Source: Defluviicoccus sp. bin129 (lineage in GTDB: Bacteria > Pseudomonadota > Alphaproteobacteria > MPNO01). Taken from it: a stretch of 34,054 bases of DNA. Where the stretch lies: the NCBI GenBank assembly GCA_002239065.1, contig MPNO01000053.1, positions 1 through 34,054 on the forward strand, read 5' to 3'. The notes under the pieces were generated by a model, which saw nothing but the letters and a program-made list of their open reading frames with translations, did not search any database and was not told the DNA's origin. Positions 14,423-22,721 of the stretch are shown one piece after another. Positions within the stretch are counted from its first letter, which is position 1; each line of letters begins with the position of its first letter. A program made the position numbers and the translations under genes.

Positions 14423-16168
14423 ATGCAACCCGACTCCGCCTATCCCCCGAGCATCCGCGCTCGCGTCCACCACGACGCGATCGAGCGCGTGAGCCGCTTC
14501 TTCAACGCGACCCTCGACGACATCTTCGTCGAGCTGCTGCAGAACGCCCGCCGCGCCAGCGCCACCGCGATCCACGTCGCCACCGCGCCGCTCACCGCGG
14601 ACCGCTGGTCGGTCACCGTGAGCGACGACGGCGCCGGCATCCCAGACCCGGCCATCGTCCTCTCCTTCGGCGAAAGCGCCTGGTCTACCCAGACCGCATC
14701 GCTCGAAGATCCCGCCGGCATCGGCTTCTACGCGCTCGCCAAACACGGCTGCGCCATTGCGTCCCGCCCTCTCAGCGATGCCGCCCCGGCGCCGGCGTGG
14801 CGCGCACAGATCTGCCCCAACGCCTTTCTCGGGAAAAGCCCGGCGCCCGTCCTCCCCGACGACACCGCGCCCACCCCGCACGGCACCGCGATCACCTTCA
14901 TCACCGAACGCAACCCCGACTCCGTCGAATCATCGCTCGCTTCCTGCGCCCGCCACTTTCCCCTGCCGGTCCATTTCAACGGCCGCGAGCTGACCTTCCA
15001 GTACTTCCTCGACCGCGCGATCTACACCGAGACCTGGCGAGGCCTCACCTTCGGCATATACCGCAATGAGTACCGGCCCTACCCGGATCCCGACGTCAAC
15101 TTCCACGGCCGCACCTTCAAGGCGGGCCTTCCCACCCTCGAGTGCATCACGGGCGGGGTCTGGTCGGTCCGCGCCCACATTCGCGCCTGCCCGGAATTCG
15201 AGCTCGTCCTGCCCGCCCGCAAGGAGCCCGTGGTCAACAACTTCCTGCGCTCCATGCGCCGCGAGGCGTTGCTCGCGATCTACCGCGCGATCGCAGCCCA
15301 GGAAACCCGCCCGCGCCTCTCCTACGGCCACCACAAGCGCGCCGCCGACGCCGGCATCCGCATCCAGCAGCTCCCGCCTGCGCTCGAACCCTGGCGCCCG
15401 CCCGTCGCCGATATCGACCACTGGCACGCTCCGCCCGGCTGGGACGCCCTCCGCCCCAGCGCCCTCATCATGGCGGCCGAGCCCGAGACCCATCACGGCC
15501 AGGCGATCTGGCGCGCCGCCCAGAAGGCGCGCATGGCGCACCGGCTCTTCGCCCCGGACCGCCGCCTCGAAGGCTACGCCTGGTACGACTCCCTGCCGCG
15601 CGTCACCGACTTCTCGATCGACGTCACCCACGGCGGCCGCACCCATACCGTCGTCGAGCCCCTGCAGAACGACGCCCCGACGGCCTCCGACGCCGTCCCG
15701 GCGGAACCCTTCAAGTTCGACGCCCGCCCGGACGCCATCGCGATCCGCCTCCACGTCTCCGAATCCGGAGATCATGTCCGCGATCTCGAGATCCCCGCCG
15801 ACGTCATCTTCATGAACGACGAGGATTGCTACGTCGACGACATCGACCCGCTCGTCACCGCCGGCAGCGACATCGACGCCGACGAGCTCGCCGAGCTCAT
15901 CCACCGCAGCTTCTTCACCCCCTCCGACGACGCGGACGCCGACAGCCACGAAACCCAGAAGAGCCGCTTCGACGAGGAGGCCATGCGCATCGCCCTCTCC
16001 CTGCTCGCATCCGAGGACGAAGGCCTCAGGCACGTCATCCATCAGGCGATCTGGCGCGAAGTGCTCTGGGTCATGCCGCGCGACCGCAAGGTCGATATCG
16101 CCGTCGCCAACGGCAAGGTCTCGGTTTCGCTCGGACCGGCGCCCGACTGCGAGCGGGTGCCCGCATGA
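14423..16168 (+). CDS. GHKL (HSP90-like) ATPase
   Basis: 581 residues; ribosome site in CCGGGAGACCCCGATG. The Bergerat ATP-binding fold shows all boxes: N-box VELLQNARRA (36-45, Glu37 and Asn41), G1 SDDGAGIPD (67-75) and G2 PAGIGFYALAK (97-107). The C-terminal 450 residues are not a known HSP90, MutL or kinase region and end in an acidic part (DDADADSHETQ). No phosphoacceptor domain is present, so it is not a histidine kinase. GHKL ATPases of this kind occur in phage-like islands and some defence systems (MORC/MutL-like clamps), but which applies here cannot be told. The next gene starts inside its stop (ATGA). Confidence 0.85.
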   Translation: MQPDSAYPPSIRARVHHDAIERVSRFFNATLDDIFVELLQNARRASATAIHVATAPLTADRWSVTVSDDGAGIPDPAIVLSFGESAWSTQTASLEDPAGIGFYALAKHGCAIASRPLSDAAPAPAWRAQICPNAFLGKSPAPVLPDDTAPTPHGTAITFITERNPDSVESSLASCARHFPLPVHFNGRELTFQYFLDRAIYTETWRGLTFGIYRNEYRPYPDPDVNFHGRTFKAGLPTLECITGGVWSVRAHIRACPEFELVLPARKEPVVNNFLRSMRREALLAIYRAIAAQETRPRLSYGHHKRAADAGIRIQQLPPALEPWRPPVADIDHWHAPPGWDALRPSALIMAAEPETHHGQAIWRAAQKARMAHRLFAPDRRLEGYAWYDSLPRVTDFSIDVTHGGRTHTVVEPLQNDAPTASDAVPAEPFKFDARPDAIAIRLHVSESGDHVRDLEIPADVIFMNDEDCYVDDIDPLVTAGSDIDADELAELIHRSFFTPSDDADADSHETQKSRFDEEAMRIALSLLASEDEGLRHVIHQAIWREVLWVMPRDRKVDIAVANGKVSVSLGPAPDCERVPA

Positions 16169-16671
16169 CCTCGTACGAAATCAACCTGCTCTACGACGTC
16201 TGCTTCGGCGCAACCGTGACGGTCGAGGCGGACAGCGTGGAGGAGACCTGCCGGCTCGCCATCGAACAGCCCGATGACGCGGAGGCGTGGAAGAGCACCG
16301 ACCACGCCTCGGACGCCTACGTCCACGAAATACTCGCCACCGACCGACCGGAACCGCCCTATGGCGACGCCACGCCTGTACCCGTCCCCGAAGCCTACAC
16401 GCGCGACGGTCCTCCGCCGACCGTCACCCTCTACGGCGAGCCGCCGCCCGGCTCGGTCGAGGTCTCGGACGGCACCGTCCGGCTCCGCTTCGTGCATCCC
16501 CGATTCGCGGTCACCCGCGAGCTCCCGGACCCCGCGCCGCCGGCCGGCGCCAGGCCCGTCGTCACCGTCGCGAGACGCCACGACGGCACCCCCGACGTCT
16601 CGGTCTCGGGCGCCGCCCATGTCCGGATCGTCGGCTGGAACGATCCGGACGCGCCTCCCTCCAGCGCCTGA
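16165..16671 (+). CDS. Hypothetical protein coupled to the GHKL ATPase gene (168 aa)
   Basis: The ATGA overlap at 16165-16168 couples it to the ATPase gene. The first 55 residues (YEINLLYDVCFGATVTVEA, then EAWKSTDHASDAYV) look like a small alpha-beta domain often seen alone in island proteins; the remainder is Pro-rich beta sequence (PVVTVARRHDGTPDVSV). No enzyme motif. It is probably an accessory subunit for the ATPase, on context alone. Confidence 0.7.
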   Translation: MTSYEINLLYDVCFGATVTVEADSVEETCRLAIEQPDDAEAWKSTDHASDAYVHEILATDRPEPPYGDATPVPVPEAYTRDGPPPTVTLYGEPPPGSVEVSDGTVRLRFVHPRFAVTRELPDPAPPAGARPVVTVARRHDGTPDVSVSGAAHVRIVGWNDPDAPPSSA

Positions 16672-16703
16672 CCCCGCCGCGCCAGGCGACGGTGCAGCCG
16701 GAG

Positions 16704-16740
16704 AAGGGGCGGCCAGCGGATTCCGAGCCAGCCGCCCCTT
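16704..16740 (+). terminator. Hairpin between accessory gene and radC-like gene
   Basis: AAGGGGCGGC (16704-16713) pairs perfectly with GCCGCCCCTT (16731-16740) over a 17-nt loop, 33 bp after a stop codon. No T-run follows. It could be a terminator or attenuator inside the island array. Confidence 0.5.
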
Positions 16741-16765
16741 GCAACCCCACACCCCGGATCCGGAC

Positions 16766-17512
16766 ATGGACCTCTTCGACAATCCCGACGCCGCCGAGTT
16801 CGAGATGCCGCTCTTCGCCGCCCGCGCGGCCGTCACCGAGCCCCTTCCCGCCGATAATGCGTCCCGCCTTCGCGCCGGACTGTTTGCCGATGCCCGGTCG
16901 CTCGACGACGCCGATCTCCTCGAACTTCTGCTGAGCGCCGCCGAACCCCCATTCCGCGCCCGCGAGCTCGCGAACCTCCTGCTCACCCGCTTCGGCACCG
17001 CCCCGCGCGCGATCGCGGCGCCCGCCGACCGACTCCGCTCCCTCGCAGGGCTCGACGACGCCCGGATTGCCCTCCTCAAAACCGCCGAGGCCCTCGCTGT
17101 CCGGCACGCCCGCGCCGCGGTCCCGGAAATCGTCAATCCCGTGCTGAACACCTACGACCTCGTCGTCCAGTACTGCCGCACGCTCGCCGCCCACCGCTCC
17201 GTCGAGGAACTGCATCTCCTCCATCTCGACACCCGGAACCGGCTCATCCGCGACGAGTGCCACCAGCGGGGCAGCATCAACCACACGCCGCTATACCCCC
17301 GCGAGGTCTGCATCCGGGCGCTGGATGCCAGCGCGGCCGCGATGATCGTCGTCCACAACCACCCCTCGAACTCGCCCCAGCCCTCGCGCGCCGACATCTC
17401 GATGACCGAAAAGCTCCGCGACGCGCTGAAGCTCATCGAGGTCGCCCTGCACGATCACCTGATCGTCACCGCGTCCGGCGTCTTCAGCTTCCGCCAGAAG
17501 GGCCTGCTCTAG
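16766..17512 (+). CDS. radC: RadC/JAMM-domain protein (248 aa)
   Basis: N-terminal residues 60-105 form the helix-hairpin-helix part (RARELANLLLTRFGT, DRLRSLAGLDDARI). Residues 125-248 are the JAB/JAMM metalloprotease-like domain with Glu180, HNHPSNSPQPSRAD (197-210) giving the HxH...D zinc ligands and the C-terminal VTASGVFSFRQKGLL. Despite the name, a DNA repair role of RadC is not established; island and plasmid copies are very common next to anti-restriction genes. Length and motif order are normal for the family. It lies 113 bp before the helicase gene. Confidence 0.9.
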   Translation: MDLFDNPDAAEFEMPLFAARAAVTEPLPADNASRLRAGLFADARSLDDADLLELLLSAAEPPFRARELANLLLTRFGTAPRAIAAPADRLRSLAGLDDARIALLKTAEALAVRHARAAVPEIVNPVLNTYDLVVQYCRTLAAHRSVEELHLLHLDTRNRLIRDECHQRGSINHTPLYPREVCIRALDASAAAMIVVHNHPSNSPQPSRADISMTEKLRDALKLIEVALHDHLIVTASGVFSFRQKGLL

Positions 17513-17625
17513 GCACCTCCCACCGCTTCGGCGCCGGGAAGAGGACGGTCCGCCCGCCCGGGGCGCGGCCGCCGGCTCCGCGCGCGCCCGCTCCCGATCC
17601 TCTCTCCCCAATACCGGAGTCCCGG

Positions 17626-20600
17626 ATGCTCGATTCGCACGCATCTCAGACCGCGCCTGCCCTCATCCCCACGTCGGCGACCACCCCTATCTCGCCGCGC
17701 CCCCACACCCCCGTCGCCACTGCCTGTCTCGACGCCGCCCACGCCCTGCTGTCCAGCCTCGAAGCCGGCCGGCCCCTCGACGCCGCCACGCTGCGCAGCG
17801 CCATGACCGCCGCATTCGACGGCACCGACGCCGACGGCGCCTGGTCGTGGAAGGACGCCTACGAGGCCGCCGAGGCGGCCCTGGTGCTATTCCTGCAGCG
17901 CTACGGCCGCGCCATGCGCCGCCAGGCGGGCAGCTCGCCCGACGGCCCGGGCGCGATGCTCGCCATGCTGCGGAAGGTCGCCGCCCTCGAGCCCTCCCAG
18001 ACCCGGCGCTCCGAGGACCAGATCCGGCTCCAGCAGTTCTCCACCCCGCTGCCGCTCGCCTACGCCGCGCTGCAAGCCGCCGCGATCCGCCCGGGCGACG
18101 TCGTGCTGGAACCGTCCGCCGGCACCGGAATGCTCGCCGTCATGGCGCAGTGCGCGCTCGGAACGCAACCCCTCGAGGCGCTGCATCTCAACGAGATCGG
18201 GGCGGTCCGCTCGCAGCTCCTCGCCTCCCTCTTCCCGGCGTCGGCCGTCACCACGCACAACGCCGAATCGATCGCCGACCGCCTGCCGGAGCTGCGCCCC
18301 ACCGTCATCCTGATGAACCCGCCCTTCTCGGCCAGCCCCGGCATCGAGCGCACCCGCCGCCACGCCGGCCTGAAGCACATCCGATCGGCCGCATCGATGC
18401 TTCCCTTGGGCGGCAGGCTGGTGACGATCTCCGCGTCGTCCTGCTCCCCGGCGTCGGCGGCCTGGAAAGAGGCGTTCGCGAGCCTCGATCCGCCGGCCGT
18501 TCCGGTCTTCACGACCGCGATTTCCGGGCGGGCCTACGCGCGCAGGGGCACCAGCTTCGAGACCCGCATCACGGTGCTCGACCGCGGCGCCGATGCGACC
18601 GCCATCGGCACCCTCGACGCGGACGCGATCGCGGAGGACCGCCAGTCCCTGCTGTCCGCCATACAGGCCGGAGTGCCCGCCCGGCTCCCGGCAGAGACCC
18701 GGCCGCTCGCCGATCTCTTCGGCCGGCCGGCCTCGCCGCCGGCGCCGGTCCCCCGACCCCCCGTGCCCGCCAGGCAACCCGCCGACCGATCCAGCGAGCA
18801 CGAATGGGGGCCGGTTTCCGAGCTGCGCTACACCACGGCCGCCGCCACGCCCGCGGCCGCCCCGGGCCAGGACAGCGGCCCCTACGCCCCGTGGCGTCCG
18901 GGCGCGGTCCTCGTCGCCGGCGCCGAAGCGCACCCCACCCCGCTCGTGCAGTCCGCCGCCATGGCCGCGGTCGCGCATCCGGCCCCCTCCTACCGGCCGC
19001 TCCTCCCCGAATGCGTCGTCGCCGACGGCCTGCTGTCCGATGCCCAGATCGAAAGCATCGCCCTCGCCGGCGAAGCCCATCGGAACCATCTTTCCGCGCT
19101 CTACAGGATCGGGGCGGGATGGGAGACGGTGCACCGCACCGACAGCGAGGCGGAGGATGCCGTCGAGCCCGACGAGGGCAGCGACGACGCCGCGGACGCC
19201 GATCCCGACACCATCGACGGCGAAACTGTCTCGGAGCCGGTGCGCTTCCGCCGGGGATGGATGCTCGGAGACGGAACCGGCTGCGGCAAGGGCCGCCAGG
19301 TCGCCGCCATCGTCCTCGACCAGTGGCTCCGGGGCCGCCGCCGCGCGCTCTGGCTATCGCATTCCGACAAGCTGATCGAGGACGCGCGGCGCGACTGGAC
19401 GGCGATCGGCGGCCGCGCCGAGGACATCGTGCCCATCTCGAAGTTCCGCCAGGGAGCGCCCATCCCGCACGGCGAAGCCATCCTGTTCGCCACCTACGCC
19501 ACGCTCAGATCGCCGGCCCGGGAAGGGAAGATCTCGCGGCTAGAGCAGATCGTGGGCTGGCTCGCCGGCGGCACCGATGAAGCCATGCGCCACGCGTTCT
19601 CCGGGGTCGTCGTGTTCGACGAGGCACACGCCATGGCCAACGCCTCCGGCGGCACCGGGAACCGCGGCGCCGTCAGGCCGTCGCAGCAGGGGAGGGCGGG
19701 GCTCCGCCTCCAGAACGCGCTCCCCGACGCCCGCATCGTCTACGTCTCGGCCACCGGCGCTTCGACCCTGCAGGGTCTCGCCTACGCCACCCGCCTCGGC
19801 CTCTGGGCCACCATCGACACCCCCTTCGAGAACCGGGCCGCGTTCGTCCAGGCCATGGACGCCGGCGGCGTCGCCGCCATGGAAGTCGTCGCGCGCGACC
19901 TCAAGGCCCTCGGCCTCTACCAGGCCCGCGTCCTCTCATACGACGGAATCGAGGTGGACATCCTCGAGCACAGGCTCACCCCCGAGCAGCGCCGCATCTA
20001 CGATTCCTACGCCGACGCCTTCAAGATCATCCACCGAAACATCCGGGAGGCGCTCAAGGCCACCGGCATCGAGGACGACGAAGGCACCCGCAACCGAAAC
20101 GCCAAGTCCGCGGCCATGTCCGCCTTCGAGGGCGCCAAGCAGCGCTTCTTCGGCCACCTGCTCACCGCGATGAAGTGCCCGTCCACGATCCGCGCGATCG
20201 AGGCCGACCTCGAGCAGGGGCGCTCCGCCGTCATTCAGCTGGTCTCCACCGGCGAGGCGCTGATGGAACGCCGCATCGCCGACATCCCCGCTTCCGAGTG
20301 GGACGATCTCTCGATCGACCTCACGCCGCGCGAATACGTGCTCGACTTCCTCGAGCACGCCTTCCCGGTCCAGCTTCAGGAGGCCTTCGAGGACGACGAG
20401 GGCAACCTGCTCGCGCGTCCCGTCTTCGACGAGCACGGCCACGCCGTCATCTGCCGGGAAGCGCTGCAGCGGCGCGATGCCCTGATCCAGAAGCTCGCGG
20501 CCCTTCCGCCCGTCACCTCCGCCCTCGACCAGATCATGCAGCATTTCGGGCACGACGCGGTCGCCGAGGTGACCGGGCGCTCGCGGCGCGTCCTGCGCAT

Positions 20601-22140
20601 GGTCGACGCCAGGGGCTCACGCCTCTCGCTCAGGTCCCGCCCCGGCTCCGCCAACCTCGCGGAAACCGCCGCGTTCATGGACGGAACCAAGCGCATCCTC
20701 GTCTTCTCCATGGCCGGCGGCACCGGGCGCAGCTACCACGCCGATCTCGGTTGCGGCAACACCGAACGCCGCATCCACTATCTGCTGGAGCCCGGCTGGC
20801 GCGCCGACCAGGCGATCCAGGGGCTCGGACGCACCCACCGCACCCACCAGGCCTCGGCGCCGCTGTTCCGCCCCGTGGCCACCGACGTCAAGGGCGAACG
20901 CCGCTTCATCGCCACCATCGCGCGCCGCCTCGACTCGCTCGGCGCCATCACGCGCGGCCAGCGCGACTCCCAGACCGCCATGGGCGGCGAAGACACCGCG
21001 CTGTTCCGCGAGAGCGACAACCTCGAGAGCGCCTACGCGAAGGCGGCGTTGCGCCAGTTCTACAGCGCGCTGTGGCGCGGCCGTATCGAGGGGTGGTCGC
21101 TGCAGGACTTCGAGGAAGCCACCGGCCTCAAGCTCACCCACGAAGGCGCGTTGAAGGAGGACCTGCCGCCCATGTCGCAGTTCCTCAACCGCCTGCTGGC
21201 GCTCCCGATCGACGAGCAGAACACGCTGTTCGCGGCGCTCGAGACGCGCATCGACGCCAATATCGCCGCCGCCATCGAGGCCGGCGTCTTCAACCTCGGC
21301 GTCGAGACCGTGCGGTCCGACTCGCTCACCGTCGCCGAACGCGAGACCGTCTTCGTCCACCCCACGACCCGGGCCGAAACCGAGATCGCCGAGATCGTCA
21401 GGCGCGACCGTCTCCAACCCCTCTCGGCCGACGACGCTCTCGCGATGCTCCGCCGCGGCTCCGACAAGACGCCCGAGCTGGTGGTTAACGCCCAGTCCAA
21501 CCGCGCCGCCCTCGTCATGCCGGCCCCCTCGCGCATGCTCGACGACGGCGGCGTCGAGACCCGCTTCCGCCTGATGCGCCCCCGCGAGCCCGAGACGATC
21601 GCCAGCAAGGCCCTTGCCGCCTCCAACTGGGCGCCGGCGGACGAACCCACCTGGCGCAATCTCTGGGATGCCGAGATCCGGTCGCTGCCCAGCCACACCG
21701 AATCGCGGTTCTGGCTCGTCGCCGGCCTGCTCCTTCCCATCTGGGACCGCCTGCCGGAAACCAGCCTGCGGGTCCGCCGCGTCACCGCCGACGACGGCCA
21801 GCAGCTCATCGGGCGCATCCTCCGGGCCGACGAGGTGCGCGACGTCCGCGCCGCCTTCGGCCTCGGCGGCGGTCCCGCGCTCTCCGCCGAGGAGCTGCGC
21901 GACGAGATCATGACGCGCGGCACCAGCGTCCGGCTCGCCAATGGCTGGCGGATCGCGCGGCGACGCCACATGGGCGCCGAGCGCATCGAGATCGACGGCC
22001 CGACCGACCGGGATCTCGCCGCCCTCAAGCGGGCCGGGTGCACCACGGAGATCGTTTCCTGGCGGACCCGGGTCTTCGCGCCCACCACCGCCGCGCTCCA
22101 GCAGGTCATGCAGCACTGGCCCGTCGCCGAGACCGCCTGA
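17626..22140 (+). CDS. DNA methyltransferase-like / strawberry-notch helicase fusion (1504 aa)
   Basis: I chose ATG 17626 because CCGGAG precedes it and the frame upstream overlaps radC. An N6-adenine-type methyltransferase domain comes first: VLEPSAGTGMLAV (160-172, SAM motif I) and LMNPPFSAS (229-237, catalytic NPPF). An SF2 helicase follows: Walker A GDGTGCGKGRQ (548-558), DEAH at 665-668 and motif VI QGLGRTHRTHQ (1065-1075), with a long C-terminal strawberry-notch domain. SBNO-type proteins in plasmids and phages commonly have this layout, and the size is as expected. Likely acts on incoming or element DNA, by remodelling and perhaps methylation; the real activity is unknown. Confidence 0.9.
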   Translation: MLDSHASQTAPALIPTSATTPISPRPHTPVATACLDAAHALLSSLEAGRPLDAATLRSAMTAAFDGTDADGAWSWKDAYEAAEAALVLFLQRYGRAMRRQAGSSPDGPGAMLAMLRKVAALEPSQTRRSEDQIRLQQFSTPLPLAYAALQAAAIRPGDVVLEPSAGTGMLAVMAQCALGTQPLEALHLNEIGAVRSQLLASLFPASAVTTHNAESIADRLPELRPTVILMNPPFSASPGIERTRRHAGLKHIRSAASMLPLGGRLVTISASSCSPASAAWKEAFASLDPPAVPVFTTAISGRAYARRGTSFETRITVLDRGADATAIGTLDADAIAEDRQSLLSAIQAGVPARLPAETRPLADLFGRPASPPAPVPRPPVPARQPADRSSEHEWGPVSELRYTTAAATPAAAPGQDSGPYAPWRPGAVLVAGAEAHPTPLVQSAAMAAVAHPAPSYRPLLPECVVADGLLSDAQIESIALAGEAHRNHLSALYRIGAGWETVHRTDSEAEDAVEPDEGSDDAADADPDTIDGETVSEPVRFRRGWMLGDGTGCGKGRQVAAIVLDQWLRGRRRALWLSHSDKLIEDARRDWTAIGGRAEDIVPISKFRQGAPIPHGEAILFATYATLRSPAREGKISRLEQIVGWLAGGTDEAMRHAFSGVVVFDEAHAMANASGGTGNRGAVRPSQQGRAGLRLQNALPDARIVYVSATGASTLQGLAYATRLGLWATIDTPFENRAAFVQAMDAGGVAAMEVVARDLKALGLYQARVLSYDGIEVDILEHRLTPEQRRIYDSYADAFKIIHRNIREALKATGIEDDEGTRNRNAKSAAMSAFEGAKQRFFGHLLTAMKCPSTIRAIEADLEQGRSAVIQLVSTGEALMERRIADIPASEWDDLSIDLTPREYVLDFLEHAFPVQLQEAFEDDEGNLLARPVFDEHGHAVICREALQRRDALIQKLAALPPVTSALDQIMQHFGHDAVAEVTGRSRRVLRMVDARGSRLSLRSRPGSANLAETAAFMDGTKRILVFSMAGGTGRSYHADLGCGNTERRIHYLLEPGWRADQAIQGLGRTHRTHQASAPLFRPVATDVKGERRFIATIARRLDSLGAITRGQRDSQTAMGGEDTALFRESDNLESAYAKAALRQFYSALWRGRIEGWSLQDFEEATGLKLTHEGALKEDLPPMSQFLNRLLALPIDEQNTLFAALETRIDANIAAAIEAGVFNLGVETVRSDSLTVAERETVFVHPTTRAETEIAEIVRRDRLQPLSADDALAMLRRGSDKTPELVVNAQSNRAALVMPAPSRMLDDGGVETRFRLMRPREPETIASKALAASNWAPADEPTWRNLWDAEIRSLPSHTESRFWLVAGLLLPIWDRLPETSLRVRRVTADDGQQLIGRILRADEVRDVRAAFGLGGGPALSAEELRDEIMTRGTSVRLANGWRIARRRHMGAERIEIDGPTDRDLAALKRAGCTTEIVSWRTRVFAPTTAALQQVMQHWPVAETA

Positions 22141-22179
22141 TCCGTTCCGCCCCGCCGCAACCCCCGCGAGGACCGTCCG

Positions 22180-22440
22180 ATGCCGCAGTCCCACACGCTC
22201 CCCGACAATCCCGTCTACGCCTTCACCCCGTCCTACGAATTCGAGGACGACGTGCAGCAGATCCGAATCGTCTTCCAGGACATGCCGGGCTACGTGCCCA
22301 CCGCCATGGTGGCGCTCACCGTGGCCGACGCCGAGAACATCTGCGACAAGCTCAACAGGCGCCTCGGCCTCGACCGCCAGCAGTGGACAGCCCTCGCCGC
22401 CACGTCGATGGCCGATCCCGACGCCTCCGGGCTCCACTGA
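22180..22440 (+). CDS. Small hypothetical protein downstream of the helicase (86 aa)
   Basis: GAGGA lies 10 nt before the ATG. The product contains VYAFTPSYEFEDDVQQIRIV and VADAENICDKLNRRLGLDR, looking like a compact alpha-beta protein. It starts 39 bp after the helicase stop and probably belongs to its operon. No family recognised. Confidence 0.75.
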   Translation: MPQSHTLPDNPVYAFTPSYEFEDDVQQIRIVFQDMPGYVPTAMVALTVADAENICDKLNRRLGLDRQQWTALAATSMADPDASGLH

Positions 22441-22451
22441 CTCAGGGGGCT

Positions 22452-22574
22452 TCACCGACACCGCGAGTACACGCCGATCGGCGTGCTCTTGAAATCGCCC
22501 GGGCAGCGCCCGCGGTTCTCACCGTTCTCGCTTCCGTAGCTCACGGTTTTGCACGGCTCCCGGTCAACTCTCAT
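22452..22574 (-). CDS. Possible short Cys-containing peptide (40 aa)
   Basis: A minus-strand frame ends REPCKTVSYGSENGENRGRC then PGDFKSTPIG and YSRCR. Its codons and composition look less random than other antisense frames, and the frame continues open upstream into the recombinase region. No ribosome site is clear. It may be the tail of a lost gene in the 280-bp gap before the recombinase. Confidence 0.2.
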   Translation of the reverse strand: MRVDREPCKTVSYGSENGENRGRCPGDFKSTPIGVYSRCR

Positions 22575-22721
22575 CCGGCAAGGCCACGCCCCAACACCCC
22601 CCGGAGCCCGCCCGGCGCTCTTCCGGTCAAGCTCTCCGGTGCAGCCGCCGTAATCCTCCCGCCTCCCGTCGCAGCCGGCGACGGCGGTCGCGAGTTCGAC
22701 TTCCCGAGATCCAGGTGACGT

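Noticed and set aside
11894..14881. Very long minus-strand frame opposite the ParB-like gene (995 codons)
   Set aside because: Gly/Val/Glu/Asp-rich shadow produced by the strong G/C third-position bias of the + strand gene; no motifs, no ribosome site.
20617..22461. 614-codon minus-strand frame opposite the helicase gene
   Set aside because: Antisense shadow; the + strand encodes helicase motif VI and the SBNO domain with normal codon use.
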